Source of the DNA: Rhyacophila brunnea
Lineage: Eukaryota; Arthropoda; Insecta; Trichoptera; Rhyacophilidae
DNA length: 64,000 nt
Assembly: GCA_022495005.1 (NCBI GenBank)
Contig: JAGYXB010000816.1
Span: 186,001-250,000 of the forward strand
Direction: 5' to 3'
Shown: positions 25,001 to 35,200 of the stretch, one piece after another
How the letters are laid out: every line of letters starts with the position of its first letter
Numbering within the stretch: the first letter of the stretch is position 1
Made by a program: the position numbers and the translations under genes
Notes under the pieces: model-generated
The model's database searches: none
Told to the model about the DNA's origin: nothing
Seen by the model: the letters and a program-made list of their open reading frames with translations, nothing else

Positions 25001-28000
25001 ATTTGTGTATGAGTCTGTAGCTGTAGTATAGTAGCGATCAAATATCTATTGTTTAATTATTCTGCAATAATATATTCCCAGCGAATCAATTTCCAGTAAA
25101 CAAATCTTAGCTAGATCAGCAAGTTGATTGGCGATATTAGATACGGTATATTATTACATCATATCACAGCACATTATATCATTACGGTGTATTAGCCGAA
25201 TAATCATTTTTCATGGTATCATATTTTCTTACGACTGTAATAATAAATAATATTTCACAAGCTACTTGATTTAAAACGCTGACTCTATAATTAGTCCAAT
25301 ATGATTATGTACCAGAATTTAATGTTAATGTATTACTTTTTATTGTATAAATAACGAAGAATAATTTATCTAAATGTCACTCGAATCTAAGTACCTAGGT
25401 CGTAACTATCTCAGTAGATTATATGTACTATCATTGTATAATATACTATTGTACCGATACGCTGCTAATAAATCCCACCTTGCTACATCGTAGACTTCAT
25501 TATCATCATCCTCAACCCACACATCGAACACCACAGTAGTGACCCAACAAGTCCGAGTATGCACCTAATAGGTTGATCAAGTGGCTGACATCCATTTATC
25601 GCAAAAAAAAAAACAAAAATCTGTTAATACAAACCTCCACTCTGTGAAGGCCTATATTATGATCTTATTAGGATCGAAGAAAAAAAGGATATAAGGACGA
25701 TGATAAAAAAATATAAAGAAGAAATATGACGTATAAGTAGCTCACCAGACAATTTCAATTTCTGAAAGTAGCTCACATCGTTATTGAGTTTGGAGACCAC
25801 TGAGTTAGAATATACCTAGGATATATAAAATATTATGTTGTCCATGGCTACCAAATCTCCGCACTTCATTCTGGAATTCATTCTGGAATCACCATAGAGT
25901 GTTGTTTTTTTATACCATGCCCGATCCTAATAAGATCGTATGGGCCTCCACAGTGTGGAGGTTAGTATTAACAGATTTTGGTTTTTACGAGAAATGGATG
26001 TTAGCCACCTGCTCAACCTATCAGGTCCATACTCTGACTCAAACACTATTTTCCCAGGATTCAAACCCGGGACCCACGACGTTATAGACACGAAGGCCAA
26101 CGCTTAAACCGTTCGACCAATCTTGTTGTACTAAATAAAAATATTTTTTATTCAAGACATAGGTACAGGTCAATAGTGTACCATTTTTCATTGAAAATAT
26201 ACAACTTGGAAATATCCCAGAAACACTCTGATTAGAAAAAATCATTAAAAAACCTTCGACCTAGTGAGATTTAAATAATGTACGCGTATTTTGCTTTCCG
26301 GGCGAGGGCTCTTACCACTAAGCTACATGTACAAGTATTTATTAACCATGCAGGCGTTACTTAATAACTATTTAAATTTCATCAACAATGTCTACCATCC
26401 TCGTAATTTAAATGAAAATGATATTATTACTAACCAGATTCATATGAATAGAAGCAGGGCTGGATTTACCATAGGGCTTAATTAACAATTCAGGACACCC
26501 CTAATTTCTACCCTCAGGACTTTAAGTAGTTGACAGTTGGAAATATAGAATGACAGATAAAATGTTAATTTCGTGATCACTGCGTTAATTTATTTACTCA
26601 CATTTAGTAATACAATTACAGGCATAGAGTGATTAAATCTAAACGCAAACAGGATCCAGATAAATTTATAACAGGTTAAGTTTCAATGTATGACTGATCG
26701 AAATTGAACTATATACAAATAAATTTCTTCGTAATTGCATGGTGTTGTCTATAAGCCAGTGCAAAAGCTACATTCGAGCTTATTTTTTTTATTAAAAGGT
26801 GTCGCTATTATACTTCTCTATTGTATTCTGTATTATCATTTTTACTGATTTCAGGAGACTTCCGATGTGATATGCGTCGAAGATCTGGCGGACAACACCT
26901 ATATCCTGATGATAGCATTCTCATGCGTCATAGCAGTCTTGAACCTGATATTAGCGGGGATGTTGAGGCTCATCAGCAAGAAGTTGGCCCTCATCGTCAT
27001 GTTCGCTTTGGGTACCATAGCTGCTCTCACGTTGGACTTTGTCTACAACAAAGTCTTGGTCTGGATATTCCTTCTAATCTTTCAGGCTAACGGTATCCTG
27101 ATTGGTATCATTAATACTTATGGTGTTGAGCTGATACCTTCAAAGTACAGGTGAGAAAAATCATATTGTTTAATTTGGCGAACTACACGGCTTACATTTA
27201 CCTTCGCTATTCAAACAAGTCTTTCGAGGGACATCAGTTAAGAAAAACCCTCTTCCGAATATATTGTCCTTATGGGCAATTCAGGATGCAAACCACATCC
27301 ACTGGGAATGTCTTAGAATGTGCTCCGAACGGGAGGAGATGCTCAGGTCGGTCCAACCAGCTGTTGGGCCCATCCGGCCGTCCAACTTGGTTGCTACTAA
27401 GGTCAATTATCTTGCATTTTAAAAATTTGCGGCGTCTTACTGCGGGCGTGAAAATCTTTTCACATATTTTTTACTGTCCGTATGATTAGCTTCATTATTT
27501 TTGTTATATATACACTAGAATCATTTTTATTTTTATAATTTCCCTGTGCTCTTCTTTCCCCGGCACTTTGCATTATAAAGTAACTTTAAACTCAGTCAGA
27601 GCTCACTTTGAGCGTAGCAACCTTAGCCCTGGGTATCTTCTCCTAGGGCATTCCCGGCCTAAAACTGAACTAGATGCTTCACATCGCCAATGTAGGGCCA
27701 CGTGATACGCTCGATTAAAATCGGATGTGGTGCGTGGCGGGTTTTGGTTTGGAGGGATAACTTCAATTGTCCTTATGGAAACAAAAAGTTCATCCATTTC
27801 ATTTCATTCATTTTAGCGAGATGTTCGGCTTGAAGTCATGATATTTTATGGATCATCTTATAGCATCACAGATGTTCGCCCAGTTCCTAGGGGGTATACC
27901 CCATTTCTTATTGTCTACAAGTTTAGCTTTTACCTGGCCTCTGAGCCCGAGTCTTATTCCGATTTACACTGTAAAGCTACCTAGTTTAACTCTAACCGGC

Positions 28001-29508
28001 TCTCACGTCAAAACTCGTCCGCCTGCAACGTGTCGAATACGTCGATGACGTCATCGTTATTCACAAAACACACGTTGCCAAATGGTGCTCCACAGATTGG
28101 TCGAATGAGACTTTTCAGTTAAAAAGAAATCTACTGTTGCAATCGATAAGACGCCAGGACGCATACAAACATCTAAGAATTGGTCATTCCTATACCAGCA
28201 TGCCGATCGCCGCATCCAACTATCTATACGTTTCGAAGGTTACGTGTGACTGTCGCTAGATAGATGTGCGCGGTCTTCATCTGCTGCAAGAGATCGACGT
28301 TCTTGATCTAGATGTGAGAGCCAGTTTAGAGCTTCCAAACATTCGTTTACCTTTACCGCTAAAGTCTGGAAGGGATCGCGCGATGTCAGCGTCGTCTAGT
28401 ATAATATATTATTATTTTTCAACACTGTCCACAACCCACTACGTCCCGTGAAAAATCATAAAATGCATAAATAGGCCCTTCTTTCAAATAGGTTGTGCAC
28501 CACTGTATTAAATCGACTAAGTACCTAATAATGTTTTTTTATTATTATAATTTCAGAAGTATGGCAATTTGTCTAATAATGATGTTCGGAAGATTAGGCT
28601 CTGTCACAGGAACCAACTTGATTGGATATCTCATAGAGACGAATTGCCCAGCAAACTTTTACGCATACGGAGCTTTATTATTGGGTAAGTAAACACTGTA
28701 AAACTAGCGTGCGAAGAGATAACTTACACCTATTTCAGAAGTTTGGTAGCAAAAATTATTTAAACATAGATACATAAGACATAGGTACCTAGACAACACT
28801 GATCAGTATGTATCCCATATATTAAATTTTTTACATTTTTTACTAAAAAGGTTCGAGGGGGGTAAGGTTACGTGTAAATTGTACGTAAAACATTTCACCG
28901 TAGCACATATCGCCATAAGCTTTCTTATTCAATTGTATTAGTTTCAATATGAACATTAATTCAATTTTTATAGTTGATTTTGGCAAAATTCATGAATTCA
29001 AGAATGACAGATGAAACAAGATGGCGGAAGAATTACAACTTTCAATTAACAATGTTCGTCTGATTTGATTGAATTTCAGTTTAGAAATGTATAAATGTCC
29101 AAAATAAATCCAGGACATATAAAGACATGCATTTTAATGTGTTTCTATACATAATGGAGGTCTAGCACAAAACATTTTTATACAATGTATCAGAGAAGTT
29201 AAAGTCCCTCCACCAAACCCGCCCCGTACCACCCTCGGTCTTAATCGAGAGTATCACGGGACCCATCAATTGGTGATGTATGACAACCTAACCTAACCTA
29301 ACGTATAATCCAGTATATCAGCTATTTTCAAATTTAATTAAAAATGTCAGAAAAGTCAATATTTTTTAACGCTAACTTCACTGGTATATTATGGTCAACA
29401 TCAAAGTGTGGTCTTAATTCAATAATATGTTTTGTTACAGTTTGCCTGATATGCAGTATATTTTTACCAAGCAGCAAGGTAAAATCTTCAAAAGTAACAC
29501 CATTATAG
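15965..29508 (+). CDS. Gene A: SV2/SVOP-like MFS transporter, complete, 10 coding exons, 527 aa
   Basis: Spliced CDS: 15965-16049, 17564-17725, 19302-19464, 20865-20986, 21932-22176, 23515-23675, 24236-24389, 26855-27150, 28557-28684, 29441-29508. All introns are GT-AG and phases match; the sum is 1584 nt (527 residues plus TAG), a usual size for insect SV2-like transporters. Visible signatures are MFS motif A (GFLADTRGRKK, about residues 92-102) between TM2 and TM3, a YRPWRL segment (199-204) leading into TM6, and the sugar-porter-like ESPKFL (225-230) after TM6. A cysteine-containing extracytoplasmic loop with an N-glycosylation site (N362-S-T) lies between TM7 and TM8, as in SV2. The start sits in a good context (caagATGg). 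Family knowledge: 12-TM transporters of plasma or vesicle membranes; the substrate cannot be told from sequence. It is a paralog of gene B, transcribed convergently. Fold and family are sure; substrate is unknown. Confidence 0.93.
16066..16580 (-). pseudogene. RTE-type LINE C-terminal remnant, in gene A intron 1
   Basis: The minus-strand frame includes RHIISKREIQKLRVAQRGME, RKDKKRNE, then IKSLK*RWAGYIARRRDNGW and, near the end, RWIDEMIKFCGSTWQRNAQD with EKWEHLEEAFIQQWIDSG and stop at 16080. This is the classic C-terminus of insect endonuclease-reverse transcriptase LINEs, followed by the (TGA)n tail (16066-16082). In-frame stops make it a pseudogene. Confidence 0.8.
16890..17260 (-). repeat. 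Dispersed repeat, inverse copy of 27990-28390
   Basis: Shared (inverted) blocks include GAAGACCGCGCACATCTA, GTAACCTTCGAAACGTATAG and GTGTTTTGTGAATAAC. It lies in intron 1, while its partner lies in intron 8 of the same gene. Probably a DNA-transposon derivative. Confidence 0.65.
17261..17563. other. Remainder of gene A intron 1, nothing recognised
   Basis: Contains a second, weaker inverted echo of the preceding repeat (AATTCACAAAACACATG) but no coding sequence. Confidence 0.3.
17564..17725 (+). CDS. Gene A exon 2 (TM1)
   Basis: After acceptor ttttttgcag. Encodes GFGKYNGYM, TM1, then the first extracytoplasmic loop with SQCDL and the start of TM2 (KGWVGAIPFIG). The donor is gtaaga. 162 nt, identical in length to gene B exon 2. 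Confidence 0.93.
18040..18615 (-). repeat. Interspersed repeat, inverse of 42235-42840 and 44385-44790
   Basis: Blocks such as CAGAGCGAGAGGTTTAAAAG, ACTTTATGCAGTCATCAAAT and the terminal GACCTACGCCGAGCATGTCC occur inverted in the two other copies. Ends in GCATGTCC-type terminal sequence, suggesting a DNA element with terminal inverted repeats. Lies in gene A intron 2. Confidence 0.7.
18616..19301. other. Remainder of gene A intron 2, nothing recognised
   Basis: AT-rich unique-looking sequence without an open frame of interest. Confidence 0.3.
19302..19464 (+). CDS. Gene A exon 3 (TM2-TM3, MFS motif A)
   Basis: After acceptor atctgcag. Carries the motif A loop GFLADTRGRKK and TM3. The donor is gtaaga, phase 2. 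163 nt, the same length as the gene B counterpart. Confidence 0.93.
19783..19905 (-). mobile_element. SINE fragment (second tRNA family), 3' part
   Basis: Inverted tail GGGCCTCATGGCATATTG and GTAGTGTAGTGA-type body as in the copies at 7107 and 47632; the tRNA head is missing. Confidence 0.45.
19911..20560. mobile_element. hAT-like element with TAGGGATTGCAAT end, right end missing
   Basis: The left terminus TAGGGATTGCAATATTT and the following alternation of GGTATTTCGGTAT-like motifs match the element at 36455-37404. No matching right terminus was found before exon 4. Contains a short minus-strand exon-like frame. Confidence 0.5.
20416..20521 (-). pseudogene. Exon-like 35-codon frame with start and donor, in gene A intron 3
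   Basis: ATG at 20521 opens MANSESCDSSLSGYFGDNSE, then an acidic/serine-rich stretch ending PEPSTSSSE, followed by donor gtaata. About 150 bases further, another stretch reads SSSRKRHRRPHTHKKN in a broken frame. It could be the N-terminal exon of the host transposon's protein. No homologue is recognised. Confidence 0.3.
20865..20986 (+). CDS. Gene A exon 4 (TM4-TM5)
   Basis: After acceptor ttctttcag. Encodes SAGNAVIFPYFGEFMPKKY, corresponding to the SAGPSALGYAYLGEL segment of gene B, then the start of TM5. The donor is gtaagt. 122 nt; in gene B this sequence is fused to the next exon. Confidence 0.92.
21538..21865 (+). repeat. Partial duplication in gene A intron 4
   Basis: CACGTGTTTGAGTTTATCCC with CACTCGAGAATCGTAC and CCAGAAGATAACCCAC (21538-21635) recurs as CACGTGTTTAAGTTAATCCC with CACTCGAGAATCAAGC and CCAGAAGGCAACCCAC (21775-21850). 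Related pieces are at 57452-57540 and 59095-59150, so this is an interspersed repeat present twice. Confidence 0.6.
21932..22176 (+). CDS. Gene A exon 5 (TM5-TM6, ESPKFL)
   Basis: After acceptor atttccag. Begins LIAWGVLSLDF and includes YRPWRL, TM6 and the cytosolic ESPKFL motif, then the start of the central loop (NEEALQILQSMYAVNTG). The donor is gtaata, phase 0. 245 nt. Confidence 0.93.
22740..23470. other. GC/CpG-rich block inside AT-rich gene A intron 5
   Basis: Contains GGGCGCGCGACGCGCTCGCG (22889) and GGCGCGGCGGGCGCGAGGCG (23134), in strong contrast to the surrounding AT-rich intron. No splice-consistent coding frame was found. Confidence 0.5.
23515..23675 (+). CDS. Gene A exon 6 (central loop into TM7)
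   Basis: After acceptor tttttag. Cytosolic central loop with acidic and basic residues, then FKPPLLTHLLKFLVLAFG entering TM7. The donor is gtaagt, phase 2. 161 nt against 158 nt in gene B. Confidence 0.92.
23935..24180. other. CAGTGGCGG-type hAT terminus and derived sequence in gene A intron 6
   Basis: GCAGTGGCGGTTTTCCAGC at 23939 looks like a hAT end; an internal GTTGGGGGGGCCCAAC palindrome lies at 24010-24025. No right end identified. Confidence 0.35.
24236..24389 (+). CDS. Gene A exon 7 (TM7 end, extracytoplasmic loop)
   Basis: After acceptor gtttacag. Encodes CANSFFVWLPDIIDRYY, aligned with TNGLYIWYPAIL in gene B, and an extracytoplasmic loop with cysteine and an NST glycosylation sequon. 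The donor is gtaagt, phase 0. 154 nt. Confidence 0.92.
24900..25690 (+). mobile_element. tRNA-derived SINE split by a solo LTR
   Basis: Left part (24900-25015): GGCCGCGCGGCTTAAGC head, B-box GGTTCGAATCC and TGTTTTTCAATTTGTG. Right part (25550-25690): CACCTAATAGGTTGATCAAG and CTTATTAGGATCG. Together they equal the intact SINE at 4745-4990. It lies in gene A intron 7. Confidence 0.8.
25016..25549 (+). mobile_element. Solo LTR (534 bp), gypsy-like, inside the SINE
   Basis: Begins TGTAGCTGTAGTATAGTAGC, ends GTAGTGACCCAACA, and is flanked by AGTC on both sides (25012-25015 and 25550-25553). AATAAA follows GCTGCT near 25467, as expected for the R region. TG...CA ends with a 4-bp duplication fit a Ty3/gypsy solo LTR left by LTR-LTR recombination. 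Confidence 0.8.
25914..26125 (-). mobile_element. tRNA-derived SINE, minus copy
   Basis: Inverse of the 4745-4990 family: ATGCCCGATCCTAATAAGAT at the tail and GGATTCAAACCCGGGACCC in place of the B-box. Diverged from the consensus. Confidence 0.75.
26235..26335 (-). mobile_element. tRNA-like SINE head (third type)
   Basis: The minus strand reads TGTAGCTTAGTGGTAAGAGC (A-box) with GCCCGGAAAGC and AGGTCGAAGG (decayed B-box). Not a functional tRNA: arms do not pair. Confidence 0.5.
26855..27150 (+). CDS. Gene A exon 8 (TM8-TM10)
   Basis: After acceptor gatttcag. Encodes the loop cysteine (VICVEDL), TM8, a basic turn (RLISKKLAL), TM9, and a segment ending NTYGVELIPSKYR, typical of this family before TM11. 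The donor is gtgaga. 296 nt, equal to gene B. Confidence 0.94.
27230..27830 (+). pseudogene. R1-like LINE 3' end in gene A intron 8
   Basis: Frame QDANHIHWECLRMCSEREEM, PSNLVATKVNYLAF with stop at about 27420, preceded by a CP..G knuckle in another frame; then a 3'UTR shared with 61002-61480 (CTTTGCATTA, ATGCTTCACATC, TGGTGCGTGGCGGGTTTTGG). Known pattern of R1-clade ORF2 C-termini. Frameshifted; 5'-truncated. Confidence 0.75.
27990..28390 (+). repeat. Dispersed repeat, partner of 16890-17260
   Basis: Contains GTTATTCACAAAACACACG, TCTACTGTTGCAATCGATAA, TATACGTTTCGAAGGTTACG and TAGATGTGCGCGGTCTTCAT, each found inverted in intron 1. Confidence 0.65.
28557..28684 (+). CDS. Gene A exon 9 (TM11-TM12)
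   Basis: After acceptor taatttcag. Encodes SMAICLIMMFGRLGSVTGTN, the conserved TM11 motif, then TM12. The donor is gtaagt, phase 1. 128 nt, identical in length to the gene B exon. Confidence 0.94.
28860..29340. mobile_element. Foldback-family fragment (subfamily of 31425-31826)
   Basis: GGTTACGTGTAAATTGTACG, ACATTTCACCGTAGCACA and CCTAACCTAACCTAACGTATAATCCAG-type loop sequence, shared with 31425-31826. Spans part of gene A intron 9. Confidence 0.55.
29441..29508 (+). CDS. Gene A exon 10 (C-terminus and stop)
   Basis: After acceptor tgttacag. Ends TM12 (VCLICSIFLP) and a short lysine/serine-rich cytosolic tail, closed by TAG at 29506-29508. Only 22 codons including stop. Confidence 0.88.
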
Positions 29509-29514
29509 TTCGAT

Positions 29515-29520
29515 AATAAA
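29515..29520 (+). terminator. Poly(A) signal candidate for gene A
   Basis: AATAAA begins seven bases after the stop codon. If used, the 3'UTR would be only tens of bases long. Other weaker AT-rich candidates follow. Confidence 0.45.
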
Positions 29521-29854
29521 ACTAATCACGTAGAAACGACAACAATGCGTTAAAGTTACTATACTAGACTGCAAAAACTATTTTATAAGTATTTTTTTAT
29601 AAATTTCATTTTTATTTTTAGTACGTACTTATTGTTAAATTCTAAAATATGATATTTTGATATAGGTAGTAATAAGAGTATATATATTTAAATATTTTAG
29701 TATTATTAATTATAACTCACTGTACACTAGCAAATGTATTGTTATTTATTTATTAAAATATACGTTACTTATAATTTTAAGCAAAATCAGAAAATATTAG
29801 TTTTATTTTCTTTTAATAACATAACCTACTATTCTGGAACCTTCTTACTTATGC

Positions 29855-29990
29855 TTCAAATACACTCTATGACGATCGGTCATATATATGTCGAAAAACC
29901 CGTTTCTTATGTTGGCGTCCTGTGTCACAGGGTGTCACAGAGTGTAAATACTATGCCATAGCTCTCATACAATATGTATGTATAATATGT
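29855..29990 (-). pseudogene. RTE-type LINE fragment
   Basis: TATGTCGAAAAACCCGTTTC with TTGGCGTCCTGTGTCAC matches the inner part of the RTE remnant at 16460-16510. Too short for a frame. Confidence 0.4.
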
Positions 29991-30069
29991 CGGAACGGCA
30001 TAGATTTGATCATAGACACTAAAACGCTCTTAGCATATATGTGCCCGATCAATATAGTCTATTTGAACC

Positions 30070-30450
30070 CTTACTTAGGGTATTGTGCTTTACTTATTGG
30101 GCCACCTAGGCGATGTTTATGGCCTATCCCCTTGTATCTTGTGCCTATCTGTAGTTTAGCATGGTTCGGTTGAATGTAACCTGGCTTCGGCGGCTTCGCG
30201 ACCGACCGAGGCCAGGTTGGAGGTCTGAATGATTGGGTTTCTAGTTCTAGTAAGTTATGATGAGTGTTTCCAACTGAACAAACAACACGAGGGCGTCCGT
30301 CGATTCGGGCCATGCCACGCTGTTCATACTCTTCTCGGCTTGATGACTGCTTTCATTAGTGTTTTCTGGAACCTTCACATTTGGGTTGCGATTTTATAGT
30401 GCTGTATGCAGTGCTGAAGACTACTAGTGGAGGTTGGGGAATAGACATAT
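30070..30450. other. Intergenic segment between genes A and B, GC-richer, unrecognised
   Basis: Contains an open minus frame (30313-30071) beginning MARIDGRPRVVCSVG with no recognised domain, and a CGGCTTCGGCGGCTTCG-like motif. Probably old LINE sequence, but no diagnostic motif was seen. Confidence 0.3.
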
Positions 30451-31420
30451 ACATTAAAACAGCGTTGCCATGCGTACTGCAACTTCAGTAGAGCTGATAA
30501 TATTTTGGTCAGAATAAGAAGAAAATAAGACTTTTTTTTATCAAATCTACTGATATTTTATATTGAATAAAAAGTCACATTTTTATGTTTTTAAGATAAT
30601 ATATCGTTAGTGCGATTATAAATAAATAATATTTATCCAACTTTCATTAAGTAAAATCACACGAAAAATCTATTGAATCCTCATTTGGAAATATTGGTTA
30701 AAAGCTTTGTAAAAAATTTGGTAAAATTTGGATTGAACTATTTGGAGGCCGATTTTTTAATTTCCTGACGAATCGATTGCGTCATTTTCAACAGAAAAAT
30801 TTCCGCTACCAATGTACTTCTCAAGCCGAAAAGTGCTGACCGCAATATTATTTTATTCTAGTCGTAAGTATTTTCTAGGGAATACCTACATACATAGTTA
30901 TTTAAAACAATCTACTAATATTTTAAATTATTGCAAATTATAGTAACATTTCGACATAAAGTAGAACTAACGGTCTCAGTCGATATCAAACCTTTCAATC
31001 AAGAAGTTCACAAATAATCTCTCAATTGAATAGTCGTTCCTCGCATACATACCGATAGATATAACCACCGAAATAATATAGCCATACTATCATGTAATAA
31101 TTAAGAAAAGACATAAAACAATAAACAACCTTAAATACAGTTATGTGTTTATTTATTAAATATGTATCCATATAAAAAAATGGACTTAGTAGTTGGACGT
31201 AATACCAAATTAAAATATAAATAAAATAACTTACAACTACAACCTCACCTTTCTCATTCAAATAAAATATAACGTATCGTATTTATAGTTGTGCAATTAT
31301 TAAAAAAAATAAAGTCACCTATAAGTAAGGGCTTCGTCATTAGTGAAATTAAAATCTTCCGTACCCTCTCCATGCCCAAACACTTTCCACTTTAAGCCTA
31401 GCCACGAACACCTGACTTTC
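30451..31420. other. Intergenic AT-rich stretch, nothing recognised
   Basis: No splice-consistent coding sequence, no repeat boundary recognised. Confidence 0.3.
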
Positions 31421-31424
31421 AGCT

Positions 31425-31826
31425 ATGGTTACATGTAAATTGTACGTATTACATTTCATCGTAGCACAGTTCGCCGTGAGCTTTCTTATCGGAAAGAGCT
31501 GATGACCTTATACTATACGGTCATCTCTAGCACCGAGATGCAAATTAATACGCGTGGAGCATTGCAGACAATAATGTTCCTTCTAGAATGATAACTTAAC
31601 CTAACAAATAATCCAGTGTATCGGCTATTTAAAAAAATTGTTTACCGCTGGCTTCCTATAAACCGAGAAGAATCGTGTTTTATTTAGACATGATTTTATC
31701 TCAGTACTATACGACCCAAAGAGGTTGGATGGTTTTTAATATACAACCATTTATTATTTCCGATACAACATTTCACAGTGAAGTGTGATACGGTGAACTG
31801 CATACGTATAAATTTCCGGACACGTT
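31425..31826. mobile_element. Foldback-family element, diverged
   Basis: Left arm GGTTACATGTAAATTGTACG; right arm GGTGAACTGCATACGTATAA and TTTCCGGACACG; inner AACTTAACCTAACAAATAATCC. Same plan as 35271-35680 but different arms. Ends 334 bp after the gene B stop. Confidence 0.6.
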
Positions 31827-31995
31827 CCAGCTATATCTAACCACTGGTGGGATGTTTACTTACGGCTCGATACGACTGATCTAATAATCTATATTACTAA
31901 GACTTTTCTCCTTTTATGTCGGCTGCGCCGCGCTGTTCCATCTTTTACACCATCGTCGTAAGTAATACTCCATTCATTTGATTAATTCGTGATTT

Positions 31996-32001
31996 TTTAT
32001 T
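31996..32001 (-). terminator. Poly(A) signal candidate for gene B
   Basis: AATAAA on the minus strand about 160 bases after the gene B stop. The only clear hexamer close to the stop; use is inferred. Confidence 0.4.
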
Positions 32002-32159
32002 CCTGGGAATTCCGGAAGAATGTTATTCCGGAACCGAGGACCCTCCTTTTGAGCGTGCCTGAAGAATAGGTACTCTGCAAAACAGCTGAGTAAAAAATAA
32101 CTCATTGATAATTTGATAAGATTATTTAATTGGTACCTAATTCTAGCATTTTTGGTTAT

Positions 32160-32257
32160 CTACGTAATTGAGTATGGTCTATATATTGGAGTTTGAGGTA
32201 TTGATTTCTTTGGTGTTGGTTTGTTGACCGGCAATGCAAAACATACTACAAAGGATG
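32160..32257 (-). CDS. Gene B exon 9 (C-terminus and stop)
   Basis: After acceptor gtttgtttcag. Ends TM12 (ASFVVCFALPV), then a proline/lysine-rich tail (NKPTPKKSIPQTPIYRPY), and closes with TAG at 32162-32160. The phase agrees with exon 8. Confidence 0.87.
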
Positions 32258-35200
32258 CTGAAACAAACAAAAATACAAGTACAATTAGTTAAGCTAAGAA
32301 ATATTTGAAGAACGCTTGAAAGTTTTGTATATTTACACTAAAAATAATTGGTAAAAAAATTATCAGAAAAAAATATGATTTTGGCCGCCATTTTAGTCAT
32401 TCATGGGTTTTCAATTTAAAATAAATCGTGTACTTATGTCCTTTAATACATTATCTTTAGTAAAAGAAATAAAATTGGCAGCTCAAAACATTAAAACAGG
32501 ACTCATAATTTGTTTAAAAGGGGAAAATACCAAACAATGACTTTCAAACAAACAAACTCATTACTTTCTTCAGGAACTCAGGAACAGACAAACCGGTTTG
32601 AGGTACTCTTCTGGCATCTGCAGCACGTGGCTGAACCAGGCTGCTTGGTTCATTATCTTATCTCATCGTTACTCCTAAAGCCATATCACACACAGTATCC
32701 GTCGCAAACAACTATTCCCAAACCTCAGTATAATATGGTTGGTTTGAGCCTTCGTAAGGTGCCTTGATTACTACCATAAAGCAGCACTGTCAGAATGCAA
32801 ACGTCGAATACGCGGCATTTGGTTTTGACCGAGTACAACCGTCCCGAGTTGAAAGGCCACAAATTCTCTTAATTTAAAAGCAAACGCATCGTATGCAAAT
32901 GTCTCATACAAACTGCATCAGATATTATGCAGTCCACAATGAATGACTGCATAATATCTGATGCCATCGCATCAACAAGTGGTTATTTCTACGCTAGATA
33001 TATCGACATATTATACTATATTTTAAAATTGTTTAATTCATTACTTACCGAACAATAATGCAGCAAATGAGAAAAAAGTGGCTGGACAAACACTTTCAAT
33101 TAAAATGCCAATAGCATTTGTCCCAGCCACTGACCCGACTCTTCCCACCATCAGAGTCAAACAGACGGCCATAGCTCTAAAAAAAATTTTAAAAACATCA
33201 AATTGAGCCTTCTGCTTTTCCAAACACCATAATCATCGTCAACGCGTGATAATCCGGTATATGACCTGGCTTCCTACCACTCATCAAGATTTCTATATCT
33301 AAGTCACACAGGGATGATGAAGCTGATAAATACGCTAAACAAGCCACAACAGATAAAAGACGATCAACTTATAACACACTTTCCCCTGCCTAGGTTACGC
33401 AAAAAAAAAACTAAACGAAGACATGATAGAGCTATGGAACAACAGATGCATAACATCCGCCACAGGATCAATAACGCGGAAATTTATTCCAAACATCATG
33501 TCTACCATTACTATTGCCAGGAACACAAAAACACAGATGCCAACATCATGGCCCCCACAAGGTGGGCTGACAGAGCTCTAGCCTGTCACACAGCGCGTCA
33601 CACTGCCTTTACCCTTAGCGATAGGTAGGGGGGCAGGCCAAACATCCTAGCCTGGGGGCCCGCTTCAGGATGTGGGGGCCATGACCAACATACAACGGAG
33701 CACTGAGAGCCTATCTAAAAAGATTTAAATTGAAGGACGAAACTGTGTGGCATGTCATCAACGACTGCCAAATACTAATAAAGGAGCGATGTACTCTCAG
33801 AACTCTGTGTAGACAACATAATCATGAAATTGACCACCAAACATTTTACGAAATATTACCAACAAAACAGCACAAGATCAGTCCACAAAATATTTAGGTA
33901 ATTCTAGTCATCATAGAAAATTGAAGACGTACCTAAATGGAGGAATATACTGTACGAAAACATCTTCTTGGCTACGCTTCCAGGCGCTGTTGTTTACTAA
34001 ATGGGAGAAACTTATAATGAAATTGCGGTTAAAAATGGGCGGAGCATGTTAGTTCACAGTTTTAACACGATGCCAAGAAAATATTTTCGTACAGTAATTA
34101 ACTGCACACTTCACCTAAAAACTGTTATCGAGAAATCTAGTTCCGTTTATTACCTAGTAAGTTAGTATTAAACCGGAAGTTGGTTGCAAAGTCGGTCAAC
34201 TTCATCAGCCGCCAGTCTTTGACCAATTTTAAAAGACGGCATTTTTAATTATTTTAATGGCTTATTTTATTTCGCTATTCATATTTTTTAATTATTTACT
34301 AGCATGTTTGCAAAAAAGAAAATATTATTCAATTTCACGTACAAAATGTGCTGGATGATTTTTATTATTATTATTACAACGATTTTATTAGGTCGTATTC
34401 TTGTTTGTCCGGTGGTTGTTTGTCCAGTAAAAATCTTGCAATCGATTTATAACTAACTTCCCGACTAGCTAGACATTTGAAACTTTTAGAATGTATTAGA
34501 AGACGATGCCAATGCATTCTTTTAATACTTTTAGACATCTTTAAACAGAATTGAATTCATTTTCAGTAAATTCTGTTTTGTATGGAAAATTATTTCAAAA
34601 AAATCCGTAAAAAGTAAAAGACTATTATTAGTTGCTAAGAGGGTGGTCCTAGCAACTAAATTATTAATATATACGTGCGTTACTATGGAAATCAAAATGA
34701 AATGTCAAAATGACATTTTAGTATTCTATATTAATTGTTTGTTTGTTTTTTATTTACTTCATATCAAATACAAGTTTGAGCATATTGAGCAATTCAGCAG
34801 AAAATTTAAAAACGTTGTATATAAAAAGTTCTTTTTATCTTGAAATTATTTGTGATTTTCTCAAAATAGCGAATTATGGAAGTAACCGACTTAGAAACTA
34901 TGGGCGTTAATGTATTAACACAATCCAACCCTAGAAATACCATTAGCCAGGAAACAGAAGTCTTTCTCCCAGACCTCATATTGCTTCAGTTAGGTGCAAA
35001 GGTAGGAAAAAACTGCAGTTTAGTATAATAATTCAACGGGAAAGCACATACTGATCAAAAGCGTCTTAAAAATAACTACATGAATGCATAATTATTGACC
35101 AATTGGCGATCTTCCAGAGGGAGTCGCTAAAATTTTTCATGATGAATCAAGCACGCAGAAGGTGAATGAAATATAAGATAGAAAGAATAAAATACATTCT

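Noticed and set aside
31889..32140. Possible Helitron start (TCTATATTACTAAG) after gene B
   Set aside because: No CTAG-hairpin end was found at a plausible distance, and the segment overlaps the presumed gene B 3'UTR.
33314..33628. Frame of 104 codons rich in basic residues
   Set aside because: It runs into the CATGG MITE and has no recognisable domain; probably LINE-derived chance frame.
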